The translations under genes were made by a program, and so were the position numbers. This document shows positions 1 to 9,114 of a stretch of DNA of 64,000 bases, one piece after another (position 1 is the stretch's first letter; each line of letters begins with the position of its first letter). The DNA lies in the IMG/VR virus record IMGVR_UViG_3300043436_000583, positions 51,852 to 115,851 of that record; one strand, 5' to 3'. Below the pieces are notes generated by a model. The model saw nothing but the letters and a program-made list of their open reading frames with translations, had not been told where the DNA came from and made no database searches. The stretch is from a virus.

Positions 1-88
1 CAGTCAATTTACCTACAGCACGCTTGTCCATAGAAGCTACTCTAGCATAGGTAAAACCAGTTAAACCTGGGATTGTTTGAATTGCCAT
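1..88 (-). CDS. 5' end of a probable major capsid gene (truncated by window edge)
   Basis: On the minus strand an ATG at 88 opens a frame that runs off the left edge after 29 codons; it begins MAIQTIPGLTGFTYARVAS. The fragment is too short for a domain call. Its place just downstream of terminase, portal and an acidic scaffold-like gene is where the major capsid gene usually lies in tailed phages, so the name rests on position only. Confidence 0.45.
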   Translation of the reverse strand, partial: MAIQTIPGLTGFTYARVASMDKRAVGKLT

Positions 89-124
89 TTGTTATTCTTT
101 TTTAATTTTTGTTATATAAATTGT

Positions 125-1405
125 TTATTTAAACCAAGAAGTGGATTGTGTAACTGGTTTAGATTTCACTGAACTCTTCTGGGCTTGTCTGGCAACTTCA
201 CCAAATAATTCATTAGACTTTTTGGTGATACCTGTCTTTTGAATAGTTGATAATGTAGGATCTTTCTCCATTATCTTCATTAGCAACGCAAGCTTTACTT
301 TTGTTGCATGATTCTCAGGACGTTTCAGCTCCAGAATTGTACGATCAAAATCAGTGAGAGTCTCACCTGAATTTGTTTTGTACTTGTCTGTTACTAGGAA
401 ATCTTGTAGTTCACCAGCTAATTTAGTGTTAATTGGTATGCCATCAAATTCTTTAGCTTTTATTTTCTCTTGTAAAACATTGTTTACATTTTGATAATAT
501 TGCTGTTTGATAGCTTGTTGTTGTTGTAATTGGGCCTCTCTTTCTTGCTCCATTTGTTGGAGCTTTTGGCCTTCTTTCTTTATTAGGACTTTATGGTGTT
601 TCGTAGCAACACTTTCTAGGTCACCATAATTTTTTAATCTTTCAACTTCTGTTGTAACATCTTCAGGCTCAAATCCTTGATCAGTCAAAGCTTGTCTAAT
701 GACAGCTACTTGATTGTTCTCTTGAGTTAAGTCCATATCAGAGAAAGATTTGATTTGGTTAAATGCACCAAAGTAATCTTCAGGTTTTACACCTTTTACA
801 TATATGGCATCAAATGCTTTTTGATAATCTTCTCCAAACTGACCAATGAAATTATCTACAATTTCAATAGCTCCTTTCTTCTTCTCTGCTTGGAACTTTT
901 CCAAGAAAGCTTCAGGAGTATCTATTGTAGCGTCTTCTTCATCTTCTTCTTTTGAAAATACACCTAGTTTGAAAAGATCTCTTGACAATGCAGTGAATTG
1001 ACTTGTAGGAGTTTCTTCACCTTCTTCATTATCAGCATCTTTACTATCTTCTTGATTATCAGCGTTTTGTACAGCTTTCTTAGCTGGTGCAGCTGCTGGT
1101 TCATCATTTGTTTCTTCCTCGCTTTCTTCATCATCCTCACCATATAAGAAACTTTGAATATCCTTTGTAGGATTTTCATCTTTCTTTTCAGGTTCTGGTT
1201 CTGAAGCAGCTGGTTGTTTAGAAGTAGTTTTCTTTGTTGGAGCAGGAGCAGGTTCATTCTTAATGTCCTGAATATCATCAGGGCTAGAAGTTGCACTTTC
1301 AGGGGACAATAAGTCATTTAATAACTCTTGACTACCCATTCCCATGTCCATAGTATCTTGAATACTAAAGTTGCCCATTTGGGGCATATCTAGATTTTCA
1401 GCCAT
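125..1405 (-). CDS. Acidic scaffold-like / head assembly protein
   Basis: 426 aa. The first half is very acidic and low-complexity (Asp/Glu, Pro and Ala around residues 40-135). The second half is predicted helical, with a Gln-rich coiled coil near residues 280-320 (QLQQQQAIKQQYYQ). Acidic disordered plus coiled-coil composition, together with a position between portal and the putative capsid gene, fits a scaffolding or capsid-assembly protein. I recognise no catalytic motif and no protease fusion. The 118-nt gap upstream (1406-1523) has no consensus promoter, so the gene probably shares the transcript from the terminase side. Function is inferred from composition and position. Confidence 0.6.
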   Translation of the reverse strand: MAENLDMPQMGNFSIQDTMDMGMGSQELLNDLLSPESATSSPDDIQDIKNEPAPAPTKKTTSKQPAASEPEPEKKDENPTKDIQSFLYGEDDEESEEETNDEPAAAPAKKAVQNADNQEDSKDADNEEGEETPTSQFTALSRDLFKLGVFSKEEDEEDATIDTPEAFLEKFQAEKKKGAIEIVDNFIGQFGEDYQKAFDAIYVKGVKPEDYFGAFNQIKSFSDMDLTQENNQVAVIRQALTDQGFEPEDVTTEVERLKNYGDLESVATKHHKVLIKKEGQKLQQMEQEREAQLQQQQAIKQQYYQNVNNVLQEKIKAKEFDGIPINTKLAGELQDFLVTDKYKTNSGETLTDFDRTILELKRPENHATKVKLALLMKIMEKDPTLSTIQKTGITKKSNELFGEVARQAQKSSVKSKPVTQSTSWFK

Positions 1406-1523
1406 ATGTAGTTGTATTTATTTGGTTTTCAATGTAAAAGTATATCAAGTTAAATTAACAGCAAAGAGACAAGGCTCTATATAGATCATTATTCAATATA
1501 ATATAGCATTAATGTTTTTTACT

Positions 1524-2054
1524 CTAATCTAATTTGTTAGTAAAATTGTCATTTATAAGTCTAAAGCTTCTGATTGGAGCCAAGTCAGTAAGGGTAACTT
1601 GTTGAACCTCAACTCCCCACTTCCTAGCTTCCACCCTAACCTTCTTTGTCAAAGTGTTGTCAAGTTCTGAATCTGTACATTCATCCATTGTCATAGACAT
1701 AATGACATTTTTGATGATGCTTTGAGACATATCTGACAGAGCATCCTGGGCATCAAATACCTCAAGAAGAAATATCTTGACATCAGCTATCTTATATTTA
1801 ATGACTCCTTTCACTACAATGTTCTGCTTGTCTTTAGTATATAAAGATTGGGCATCTAAACTGAGAGTTGTGACAACCACATGTTGGTCAATCACTTCAT
1901 CAAATAGAGGCATCTTGAAATGTATTCCAGGTTTGAGTACTCTTTTAAAGATACCAAACCTGAGTAATACTGCTTCTTCATAGTCTCTAATAATGATAGC
2001 TGGTGTGAGTTGTAACCACCAATTGGTGATTATCTCTATCAGTTTATCAAACAT
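1524..2054 (-). CDS. SPFH / Band-7 (prohibitin-stomatin-like) domain protein
   Basis: 176 aa. A hydrophobic N-terminus (IITNWWLQLTPAIIIRDYE) leads into a typical Band-7 core: EEAVLLRFGIFKRVLKPGIH, then the paired-strand region ending VIKYKIADVKIFL, then a helix and the segment RVEARKWGVEVQQVTLTDL, which matches the family's 'wGi.v..v.i.di' signature. Members oligomerise on membranes (stomatin, prohibitin, HflK/HflC). The protein is about the size of one SPFH domain and lacks the long C-terminal coiled coil of host homologues. It sits between portal (2-nt gap) and the scaffold-like gene. Possible roles are a portal-proximal ring or interference with host HflKC/FtsH proteolysis; neither is shown by the sequence. 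Confidence 0.85.
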   Translation of the reverse strand: MFDKLIEIITNWWLQLTPAIIIRDYEEAVLLRFGIFKRVLKPGIHFKMPLFDEVIDQHVVVTTLSLDAQSLYTKDKQNIVVKGVIKYKIADVKIFLLEVFDAQDALSDMSQSIIKNVIMSMTMDECTDSELDNTLTKKVRVEARKWGVEVQQVTLTDLAPIRSFRLINDNFTNKLD

Positions 2055-2056
2055 AT

Positions 2057-4639
2057 TTATTTAGTTTTCTTAGCTCTGCCCTTGGCATTCTCCTTGGCCA
2101 CAGCTAAATCATTTGCTTGGTTTTCTCTAGCTATCTTTAACTTCTCTCTTTCTATTTCTAGTTTTTGAGAAGCTAATTGATTTTTACTTTGTACATCCAT
2201 CATCTTAGCCTGATAGTCTCTTTCAGCTTTTGATTGAGCTAGGGCTAGTTTATCTATTTCTAAAACATCAGGGGTACCACTTGCGTCAATATCTGATAAA
2301 GGACCTGCTTTAGATTCAGCTGCAATAAGAGCAATCTCTTTCTTGTTGATTCTATCAAGCTCTGCTTGGTAGTTTTCATTAGCTATTTTCTCTTCAGATT
2401 GTTGTTGAGCTAATTGAATTTGAGCTTGAGCTTGTTGTTGTTGTTGCTCAAGTTCTTGTTGTTTTTGTTGTAACTGAGCATTCTGTAAAGCTTCTTGTCT
2501 ATCTTTCAACTTCTTAAAGACTTGCTTCATTTGTCTCATTGAGTTAGTACTGTAAAGCTCAATCACATCATGTAAGCTACCACCATTTTGGATGACAGCT
2601 TGAGATAATCCTCTAATCTCACTAAACATTTGTCTGTCTTCTGGTCTATTAGTTAAGAATACTTTAAGATCTCTGAAACGTAAATCTGTACCATTTACAG
2701 AAACAAACGCAGATTCTCCTTCATTAGTAATATAAGAAATAGTAGATTGTGGTTTAGCACTTTCTATATATAAAGCTGCGTCAATAATTGCTTGATACAA
2801 TTGACCTAGTACATATTCATGAGCTACAAATAAAGGTTCTGTCTGAGCGTAAGATTGTGTAATAGCTGCATTAGTACCTGTAGCTGATTCACTAGCTTGT
2901 ACAGATCCAAGTCTTTGTCTTGACATACCAATTAATTCCCAGCACTCATTCTTTATTTGTTGTGCTAGAGTATATCTTGCTTGGATTTCCTGTGTACGTG
3001 TAAGGTCAAGACTTGTAAATTGGTTGAAGCTAGATGGACTCTTTAAGTTCTCAGGACTATCATCAACAAATACTACACCTCTATTACGTGCTTCCATTTC
3101 CCAGATATCTAATGCATCTTGAGCATCACCATCTTTAGGAATAGGAATATGTCTTATAGACATTAACTGCACCTTACCTACTTCTTTCTCTAATAACTTA
3201 TAAAGTTGATTCATACAAACATTATAAATTACTTGGAAAGGTTTCATCATATCCACTAAGCTCTTAGCTTCTGTGTTCTTAACTTCAAATGTTTGTCCAA
3301 TGATTGGGCAATAAGGTAATAACTTATAAGGTTTAATATGATAGATGTCTGGACCAATCTTAATACCTTGGTACCATTGGTTAATCCATCCCCACTCTAA
3401 TGAAATTTGTGTAGGAATATTATTAGACTTATAGTCTTCATCAACTAACATAGACTGTTCGTTGCCCATCTCATCTGTATATATAACTTTACCAATCTTC
3501 TTTTTACTAATCCAATATGCTCTTACCACCACATACTTATAACCAAATGAGCTTACATTAGATGTAAGTCCTAAGAAGTCTTTAAGACCATCATTGTTTT
3601 CTTTCATCTCAGACTCAATGATCATTCTAGTTTGTAGAACAAGAGGATCGTATGTATCATATTGAATAGAGTCATTACCTGGAACAGCATTAGGATTACC
3701 TAAGTTAGATTCACGTACATTGATTAATCCATAGTCTTGTAATGAACTACGTAAGTGATCAATCTCATCTTTAGTTAAGTCAGGAACTGATTCAATAATC
3801 TCAGATAGTTCTAATACCTGTACAGTACCAGCAGCATATGCTCCTTGATTTCTACCTGTAGGATCTGAAATATATTTTCTATCAGGAGTAGTTAAGAACC
3901 AAGTATTTTTAGGGTTAGCTACCTCAATGTTAAAACCAGTTTTAGAATTGTCTTCGTATACATGGAAGAACTCTCTAGAAGAAATTAAAAGATCTCTAAA
4001 TGCATCTTCAGATTTCTCCTTTAATACAAACTCAGCTTTCTCAGCAGTCAATACATGGTTTGCCCATTTCTCTGCTACAGATGTATAATTGTCAAGTTCA
4101 TCTTTTACTTGTTGTAATGTTTTCTCTTGTAACTCTTCATCTGTAATCTCCACTCCATCAAATGAAGCTTTTTCTAATATCTTTCTTTGTGCTTGAGAAA
4201 CAACATAGTCTTGTAATAGTTGAGTTTTAAACTCTAACTCTTCAGACTTACTATCATCATCAAATGCTTTGACACGAAATGCATCAGGTCTTTTACTGAT
4301 CTCTCCCACTAATTCATTAATAGGAGTGGTCATTATAGAATAATGTTTTACATAAGCAGGAAGTTCAAGGTCTGCTGTAAGCACATCTGTAAAGCTTCTT
4401 ACTTCTGGTTCTACAAAGAAATCTTCTCTTCTTAAAATACCCTTTACAAGATCATAGTTCTTTACAAATGTATCTCTAGCTTTAACATATTCAGCATATG
4501 CCTTATTGGCAAAGTAATCCATTGAATTCTTTATCCAGCTCTCATCCATCTTTTCCTTCTCAGTTTTAAACTGATCAGGGAAGATATTTAGATAAGCATA
4601 TCTTATAGTTGCGTCTTTCGTGTATCTTATAATTGCCAT
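2057..4639 (-). CDS. Portal protein
   Basis: 860 aa, directly downstream of the large terminase (the genes share one base). The middle has portal-like features: extended beta segments, DIWEMEARNRGVVFVDDSPE, and a helical region with MSRQRLGSVQASESATGT (around residues 575-590), a pattern seen in many phage portals. The last 170 residues are a Gln/Glu/Lys-rich coiled coil (QQKQQELEQQQQQAQAQIQ), as in the large portals of podovirus-like Bacteroidota phages. It should form the dodecameric vertex ring through which DNA is packaged and ejected. The call rests on size, position and these motifs. Confidence 0.85.
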   Translation of the reverse strand: MAIIRYTKDATIRYAYLNIFPDQFKTEKEKMDESWIKNSMDYFANKAYAEYVKARDTFVKNYDLVKGILRREDFFVEPEVRSFTDVLTADLELPAYVKHYSIMTTPINELVGEISKRPDAFRVKAFDDDSKSEELEFKTQLLQDYVVSQAQRKILEKASFDGVEITDEELQEKTLQQVKDELDNYTSVAEKWANHVLTAEKAEFVLKEKSEDAFRDLLISSREFFHVYEDNSKTGFNIEVANPKNTWFLTTPDRKYISDPTGRNQGAYAAGTVQVLELSEIIESVPDLTKDEIDHLRSSLQDYGLINVRESNLGNPNAVPGNDSIQYDTYDPLVLQTRMIIESEMKENNDGLKDFLGLTSNVSSFGYKYVVVRAYWISKKKIGKVIYTDEMGNEQSMLVDEDYKSNNIPTQISLEWGWINQWYQGIKIGPDIYHIKPYKLLPYCPIIGQTFEVKNTEAKSLVDMMKPFQVIYNVCMNQLYKLLEKEVGKVQLMSIRHIPIPKDGDAQDALDIWEMEARNRGVVFVDDSPENLKSPSSFNQFTSLDLTRTQEIQARYTLAQQIKNECWELIGMSRQRLGSVQASESATGTNAAITQSYAQTEPLFVAHEYVLGQLYQAIIDAALYIESAKPQSTISYITNEGESAFVSVNGTDLRFRDLKVFLTNRPEDRQMFSEIRGLSQAVIQNGGSLHDVIELYSTNSMRQMKQVFKKLKDRQEALQNAQLQQKQQELEQQQQQAQAQIQLAQQQSEEKIANENYQAELDRINKKEIALIAAESKAGPLSDIDASGTPDVLEIDKLALAQSKAERDYQAKMMDVQSKNQLASQKLEIEREKLKIARENQANDLAVAKENAKGRAKKTK

Positions 4640-6678
4640 TATGAAAACAATTTATTGCGTTTATATTTATTTTTTGTTTGTCCAAACATATTATTCCTAG
4701 AGTCAGTGAAGAGTATGTTTCCTTTCCTCTTCTTAAACATAGAAGCAACTCTCTCATCTGATGTTCCACCTATCCTACCCATAATTGGGTCCATCTTTAA
4801 AGCTTGTGCTATGGCTAACTCTGCAGCTACAATTCTATCGAAGTTACCTGAATCATTGTATTGAATGATTTCTTCAAGTAATACAGGATCAAATATCTTA
4901 CTTACACCTAGCACTTCTCTTATCACTTCACCTGCTTCATTTGTTTCTTTAAAGATTGCAGCTTCCATATACTTCTTTAAACAAGTGTGAAGGTAGTCAA
5001 TTATCTTTGCAGCTGAACGATGTATACCAAAGTCTCTTTTTACAGTGGTGTTTGGTACAATCTCTTTTAACCATTCAGGTTGTTTTTCTAGATAATGAGC
5101 ATCTCCTTTACTCTTCATATATTCAATAAAGGATATATCATCATTCTCACAAAGAGCTCGTGCATTATAATACTTTATAAGAAGTCTAGCTTGTTCTTCC
5201 CAAGTTTCTTTCTTATCAGGTCTAGCACAATACGAAGCTACGAACATATCTTGATATTTCTCACCACTAATTTCATGCATCCTTTTATATATGTATACAG
5301 ATCCAAGTGAAGTTGAATATGCAGACTTACCTTGTCTATATGGATCGACTCCTGCTACATACAATCCATAAGGTGGATTATCTATAGGGAATTCATATAT
5401 AACTATAGGTGCTTCTTTTAGGTCTGAGTTCTTTAGAGGGAAGTTAGAGATGGGTAGTTTATCTGTAAACTCATGAGCTATCTTCTCTCCATCATTAAAC
5501 AATACAACAGGAGTTCCTGTTCTTTCTTGTTGTAACAATCTAGCTTTCTGTCTCTTAGCACTCTCAATATCAAATATATTTGTATCCTCATTCAAGAAGA
5601 TATCATCCACTTCCTGAGGATAGTACATCTTTTCTTTTAGATAGGCTATACGATCACCAGCTTTCTTAAGTCTTTCTAAATCTCTATTAGTAATTTCTGT
5701 AGCCTTATTCTCATCACTTACAAGCATCTTAACGTTATGTAAGTCTGATTTAGATGGCTCATTTAAATATGCTCCTAGTGTAGATTCATCTTTAGCCTCC
5801 ATCCTATACTTATGTGAGATGAACAAACCATGTATACGTTTATCATCTTTAGCATTGTTATATGTAAGGAAGTTAAAGTTATCTACGTCAAACATCAAGC
5901 TTTTAGCATCCATGAATTTCTTCATGTCACCACCAGTCCCAGTAAGAATGGGGCTACATCCCCAGCCATAGGGTGTAGTGAAACCAGGAATAGCTGCCTG
6001 TAAGCCTCGAAGGAAATTTCCTTTACCAATCTCATCTATAATTAATTTACGTGGTTTTGTACCTGCAATAGCCTCTTCATTATTACCTTCATCAAGGTTA
6101 CGTATTAGAATGGAAGAGAATGGGATACGTTCACCAGACTTGGTCTTTATACCTAGAGTCACTTGGTTCTTCCAGTTATCCTCAATTCTCTGCCATCTCC
6201 AATACTCAGGAATGAAATTCAATCCTTTGTCAATCTTATCAGTAATCAGTTTAATATCTGGGGCATTTAAGCCTGCTATGATATTCTGACTGTTTTCATC
6301 AAAGGTTGCACCCCATGCAATATAGGATGCTTCAAGAACAGACTTGGCAAAACGTCTAATACCTAGAATGACTAAGCCCCTCTTTTCTTGTTGAGCTCTG
6401 TCAATTTCGTTCGTCACAAGCCATTCATTATCTCTCAATAGGGGATTAGCATATTTCTGTGCAATCCTCCCATAATCATCTATTATATCTACTTCTGTAT
6501 GCCATATGTTAAGGTGCCAATATAAAAATGGGTTGATATATGTACCACCCATCATAGCTCCATTTAAACATAACTCTCTGTGAAAGTCAAAGAATGGCTT
6601 ACACTCCTGAGAGTCTTTATCAGGAATACGCTTCTGATTTATAAACCAGTCTTTGTAGTCTATACTTTGTAGTTCCAT
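4639..6678 (-). CDS. terL: Terminase large subunit (packaging ATPase-nuclease)
   Basis: 679 aa. The ATPase half has a Walker A variant GIRRFAKS (residues 106-113) with the catalytic Lys-Ser kept and Ala in place of the usual Gly, and a Walker B strand KLIIDE (D214, E215). The C-terminal half has nuclease-type motifs: GVDPYRQG (first acidic residue), then ALCENDD and later acidic residues. It powers DNA translocation into proheads and cuts concatemers. It overlaps the next upstream gene by one base and the portal gene by one base, showing a compact packaging operon on the minus strand. Confidence 0.92.
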   Translation of the reverse strand: MELQSIDYKDWFINQKRIPDKDSQECKPFFDFHRELCLNGAMMGGTYINPFLYWHLNIWHTEVDIIDDYGRIAQKYANPLLRDNEWLVTNEIDRAQQEKRGLVILGIRRFAKSVLEASYIAWGATFDENSQNIIAGLNAPDIKLITDKIDKGLNFIPEYWRWQRIEDNWKNQVTLGIKTKSGERIPFSSILIRNLDEGNNEEAIAGTKPRKLIIDEIGKGNFLRGLQAAIPGFTTPYGWGCSPILTGTGGDMKKFMDAKSLMFDVDNFNFLTYNNAKDDKRIHGLFISHKYRMEAKDESTLGAYLNEPSKSDLHNVKMLVSDENKATEITNRDLERLKKAGDRIAYLKEKMYYPQEVDDIFLNEDTNIFDIESAKRQKARLLQQERTGTPVVLFNDGEKIAHEFTDKLPISNFPLKNSDLKEAPIVIYEFPIDNPPYGLYVAGVDPYRQGKSAYSTSLGSVYIYKRMHEISGEKYQDMFVASYCARPDKKETWEEQARLLIKYYNARALCENDDISFIEYMKSKGDAHYLEKQPEWLKEIVPNTTVKRDFGIHRSAAKIIDYLHTCLKKYMEAAIFKETNEAGEVIREVLGVSKIFDPVLLEEIIQYNDSGNFDRIVAAELAIAQALKMDPIMGRIGGTSDERVASMFKKRKGNILFTDSRNNMFGQTKNKYKRNKLFS

Positions 6679-7010
6679 TATTTTCTATTTGCTAAGAACT
6701 CAGCAGCAGCTCCTGATAACTCACCTTTACCTCTCACTTCCACCTTTGCTTCTTCCATACTTCTTAGCTTGTCAACCACCTCTATTAATGCTAAATAGTT
6801 TTTCATTGTCTCTTGGACAAATTTACCTTGAGCTTCAATACTAGCAATTACCATTGGTAACATGCCACCTTTAGCTGTAGGTTTCCACTCAATTCTATCC
6901 TTTAGTTCATGTAGTGGATTAGCATTTACATAAGCTTTCCATGAAACGAGTTGTGACTCAGCCCATTCAAGCTCTGTATTTACATATGTAGTTTTCTTAA
7001 TAGTCGCCAT
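6678..7010 (-). CDS. Small helical protein, candidate terminase small subunit
   Basis: 110 aa, mostly helical with Trp-rich N-terminal segments (ELEWAESQLVSWKAYV) and no recognised motif. Its stop overlaps the ATG of the large terminase by one base, the usual place for the small subunit, and the size fits. No clear helix-turn-helix is visible, so the DNA-recognition role is inferred from position only. Confidence 0.5.
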   Translation of the reverse strand: MATIKKTTYVNTELEWAESQLVSWKAYVNANPLHELKDRIEWKPTAKGGMLPMVIASIEAQGKFVQETMKNYLALIEVVDKLRSMEEAKVEVRGKGELSGAAAEFLANRK

Positions 7011-7281
7011 CTTCTTCCTCCTCCTTGAGGATGTTATCGAGGTCCATGCCCTCTTTGATTATTTTTTCTAGTTCAGATTCATCTGTATGTGGAACATCCA
7101 TTTCTATTTCAGACTTATATTTGCTAAGAGCAAATGCAAGTTCTTTATCTGTTAGTCCCCAAATATCACCATAATCTGCAAGAGCTGTAGCTAGGTGTCT
7201 TCCAATGTTATACGTTGGAAAGTCCTTATGTAGTTCTTGTAATATATCAATCACTTCTGTATAGTGAGTCTTTTTACTCAT
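6997..7281 (-). CDS. Hypothetical protein with acidic tail
   Basis: 94 aa, predicted alpha-helical. Residues around 40-55 (WGLTDKELAFALSKYKSEIE) look like a helical pair, and the protein ends in an acidic run (LKEEEEDGDY). It overlaps the next gene by 14 nt. I recognise no family. The acidic tail and packaging-operon position suggest a small head or packaging accessory. Confidence 0.65.
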   Translation of the reverse strand: MSKKTHYTEVIDILQELHKDFPTYNIGRHLATALADYGDIWGLTDKELAFALSKYKSEIEMDVPHTDESELEKIIKEGMDLDNILKEEEEDGDY

Positions 7282-7286
7282 TAGTC

Positions 7287-7541
7287 TTATATTAATTCAT
7301 TTAAATCATCATCTGTTAACTTCTCAGTTCTGATCTCCACTTCTAGATCAACACCTTCAAAGTTCTTTCTTCCCTGATCTGTCATATATTCTCCAGTGAA
7401 GGCTATGCCCATTCTATCAAACTCTTTGCCAGGAACTCCCACTACATCAATGTAATCTATACCCTTGTTATATAGGTCAACAAGTGTATCAATTAACTTG
7501 TCCAGTGGAATCTTCTCTATTTTTACTTCCCTCTTTGCCAT
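7287..7541 (-). CDS. Hypothetical 84-aa protein
   Basis: Mixed alpha/beta protein: a helix (PLDKLIDTLVDLYNKGIDYI) is followed by strands DVVGVPGKE and MGIAFTGEYM. No family recognised. The ATG at 7541 lies within the 3' end of the gene upstream (53-nt overlap), so translational coupling is likely. Confidence 0.6.
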   Translation of the reverse strand: MAKREVKIEKIPLDKLIDTLVDLYNKGIDYIDVVGVPGKEFDRMGIAFTGEYMTDQGRKNFEGVDLEVEIRTEKLTDDDLNELI

Positions 7542-7836
7542 ATATTGTTTCTATTAATTGATTTTCATCATCCCTAGATTCTATTTCTGCAACCCATTTT
7601 TCTATGGGACAAGCACAAGACAAACACTTAGTTTTGGCTGAGAGAACACATCCACAATGTGTACAATGTTTATCAAACCTACGAGGTTTCTTAGGCTTGT
7701 TTTCAGAGCACCATTCACATGCATCACAGATAGCCATACGTTCTTGACTCACCTGTCTTATATGTTCCTTCATGTCGTCTGCTGGAAAGAGGTTATTCTT
7801 CCACCCCTCGTAAATCTGAGAGAAGTTGATCTTCAT
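7489..7836 (-). CDS. Cys-rich zinc-binding protein
   Basis: 115 aa with two Cys clusters: CDACEWC (about residues 38-44), then HCTHCGCVLSAKTKCLSCACP (about residues 57-77), typical of a treble-clef or zinc-ribbon fold. The N-terminus (MKINFSQIYEGWKNNLFP) is like that of small zinc-ribbon proteins found near structural genes in many phages. It may be a structural or nucleic-acid-binding accessory. It overlaps both neighbours (44 and 53 nt). Confidence 0.7.
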   Translation of the reverse strand: MKINFSQIYEGWKNNLFPADDMKEHIRQVSQERMAICDACEWCSENKPKKPRRFDKHCTHCGCVLSAKTKCLSCACPIEKWVAEIESRDDENQLIETIYGKEGSKNREDSTGQVN

Positions 7837-8179
7837 AGATAGTTTTTGTTTTTAACAAATTGATCAGAGCTTCTGTTTTTTCTAGTGTCACTTGAGACGA
7901 ACGTCTCTTTTGTTCAGATGTCGTTTCATCTGATATTATCTTTTCCATTGCCTGCTTCTTAGCATTCAATTGTCCAAGTCGTTTTGTAGCCTTCTTTTCA
8001 TTGAAATAGAACTTACCAAAGCCAGATATCTCTAGGCTATTGTTAAGATCCATCGCTTCGTTTGCAGACTGAAACTGGTGGTTTATTACAGTCTCAATTG
8101 TCTTCTCACTTGTCAACATCTTCACTGCCAGAGTTCTAATTAGGTAGTCTTTGACAGACATGCTTATAGGCTTATCCAT
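7793..8179 (-). CDS. IHF/HU-like DNA-binding protein
   Basis: 128 aa. The N-terminal 60 residues follow the HU/IHF pattern: helices (MSVKDYLIRTLAVKMLTSEK, then ETVINHQFQSANEAM) followed by the signature strand LEISGFGKFYFNEKK, equivalent to 'v.i.gFG.F'. The usual DNA-bending arm is replaced by a Lys-rich coiled coil (LGQLNAKKQAMEKI) and a helical tail. Host HU/IHF proteins are about 90-100 aa. IHF-like proteins are a recurrent feature of crAss-like and related phages; roles in DNA bending for packaging or replication are plausible. Overlaps the upstream regulator by 8 nt. Confidence 0.75.
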   Translation of the reverse strand: MDKPISMSVKDYLIRTLAVKMLTSEKTIETVINHQFQSANEAMDLNNSLEISGFGKFYFNEKKATKRLGQLNAKKQAMEKIISDETTSEQKRRSSQVTLEKTEALINLLKTKTIYEDQLLSDLRGVEE

Positions 8180-8531
8180 GTATTAGACTTATTTGCAATA
8201 TGATGTCCTTCTCGAAGTTCAGCAGAATAAGAGGATTGACCTTCACCTTTGTCCCATCCTTTACAAACACCCCCATCTTCTTCAGCTTACTAATGATGTT
8301 ATTAATAGCAGCAGATGTGCTGTCATATGTCTGGCAAAACTCCTGTCTAATATTAGCATAGGAGATGTTACCCTTTATAGCAGCAAACGCAATTAATTGC
8401 ACTTCCCTATTGGTCAGCTTAAGGTCATTGATGGCTGACAATATTCTATAATACTTCTCAGCCAAGGCAATATCATCCTTCACTGATTTTTTCAGTCGCT
8501 GTACAATGGGAGATTTTGGTTTGGTTTCCAT
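8172..8531 (-). CDS. Winged-helix / HTH DNA-binding protein
   Basis: 119 aa. The centre reads LKLTNREVQLIAFAAIKGNI, then YDSTSAAINNIISKLKKMGVF, a helix-turn-helix with a recognition helix and a short wing (VKDGTKVKVNPLIL). First gene of the minus-strand structural block after a perfect promoter at 8544-8574, followed by the IHF-like gene. Position and fold suggest a regulator of the late module or a packaging-initiation factor. Confidence 0.65.
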   Translation of the reverse strand: METKPKSPIVQRLKKSVKDDIALAEKYYRILSAINDLKLTNREVQLIAFAAIKGNISYANIRQEFCQTYDSTSAAINNIISKLKKMGVFVKDGTKVKVNPLILLNFEKDIILQISLIHG

Positions 8532-8543
8532 AATTAGTTAACA

Positions 8544-8574
8544 CAAAGGTATGTATATTCCATTGATTGTCAAA
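8544..8574 (-). promoter_or_regulatory. Consensus Bacteroidota promoter of the structural operon
   Basis: On the minus strand TTTG (plus-strand CAAA at 8571-8574), 19-nt spacer, TACCTTTG (CAAAGGTA at 8544-8551). Both boxes match TTTG / TAnnTTTG exactly. It lies 13 nt upstream of the ATG at 8531, giving a very short leader. Confidence 0.8.
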
Positions 8575-8609
8575 TAACTATTTTAGTTATTATAAAAGTT
8601 AATGCTATA

Positions 8610-8855
8610 TTATGCACCAAATCTCCTGAACAGGAAAATAACACTGAATATAAGCAAGCCTATTCTAAGCTCTTGCTCTAGTCCACCATCGTCTGTAACG
8701 TAGTTTCTATTAGATATTCCTAGTTCAAAACTATTGTAATCCTTAGGGAGAAACTCTATACCAAATTCCCATTCTTCAAAATTGGCAAACCCCCATATCA
8801 CTACAGCTATCATAAGGACAGCCACTATTGTTAACAACACATTTAATACTACCAT
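8610..8855 (-). CDS. Small membrane protein
   Basis: 81 aa. Strong N-terminal transmembrane segment (VLLTIVAVLMIAVVIWGFANF), a hydrophilic middle (residues 28-65) and a second hydrophobic stretch near the C-terminus (IGLLIFSVIFLF). First gene left of the divergent intergenic region, preceded by a promoter-like site at 8912-8944. Function unknown. Confidence 0.6.
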   Translation of the reverse strand: MVVLNVLLTIVAVLMIAVVIWGFANFEEWEFGIEFLPKDYNSFELGISNRNYVTDDGGLEQELRIGLLIFSVIFLFRRFGA

Positions 8856-8911
8856 ATATCTAAGCTTTGTTTAATGAGGAGGTATTAGCAGGGCCCCCCC
8901 TAAATCCCCCC

Positions 8912-8944
8912 CAAAGATACTGCTAAATAAATTTACCAGCCAAA
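8912..8944 (-). promoter_or_regulatory. Promoter-like site, minus strand, inside the divergent region
   Basis: TTTG (CAAA at 8941-8944), 21-nt spacer, TATCTTTG (CAAAGATA at 8912-8919). Boxes are exact; the spacer is at the long end. It would drive the membrane-protein gene at 8855 and start transcription inside two G7 (minus-strand) tracts. Confidence 0.6.
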
Positions 8945-9019
8945 TTTATTTTTAATGGGTTATAAAAAGGACAACCTATAAGTTGACATGTCCCTTATAA
9001 GACACATTAAGTAAAGCTA

Positions 9020-9052
9020 TAGCTTGACTAAACATCCCCCACAGTCAAGCTA
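9020..9052. repeat. 10-bp perfect inverted repeat, loop 13
   Basis: TAGCTTGACT at 9020-9029 and AGTCAAGCTA at 9043-9052. The left arm overlaps the palindrome AAGCTATAGCTT (9014-9025), so alternative cruciforms are possible. The loop carries a C5 run. Confidence 0.8.
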
Positions 9053-9100
9053 TCCCTTGACAATCCCCCTGCATGAAACTTTGGAAAAATTCATGCAAAC

Positions 9101-9114
9101 GTTCCATATGGAAC
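9101..9114. repeat. Perfect 14-bp palindrome
   Basis: GTTCCATATGGAAC. A gapless dyad of this kind is typical of a dimeric regulator or initiator site. The inverted repeat GCATGAA/TTCATGC lies 4 nt to its left (9071-9096). Confidence 0.75.

Noticed and set aside
4655-6289. Plus-strand frames of 69-103 aa opposite the terminase
   Set aside because: They lie antisense within a confidently coded gene and have no start context or recognisable features.
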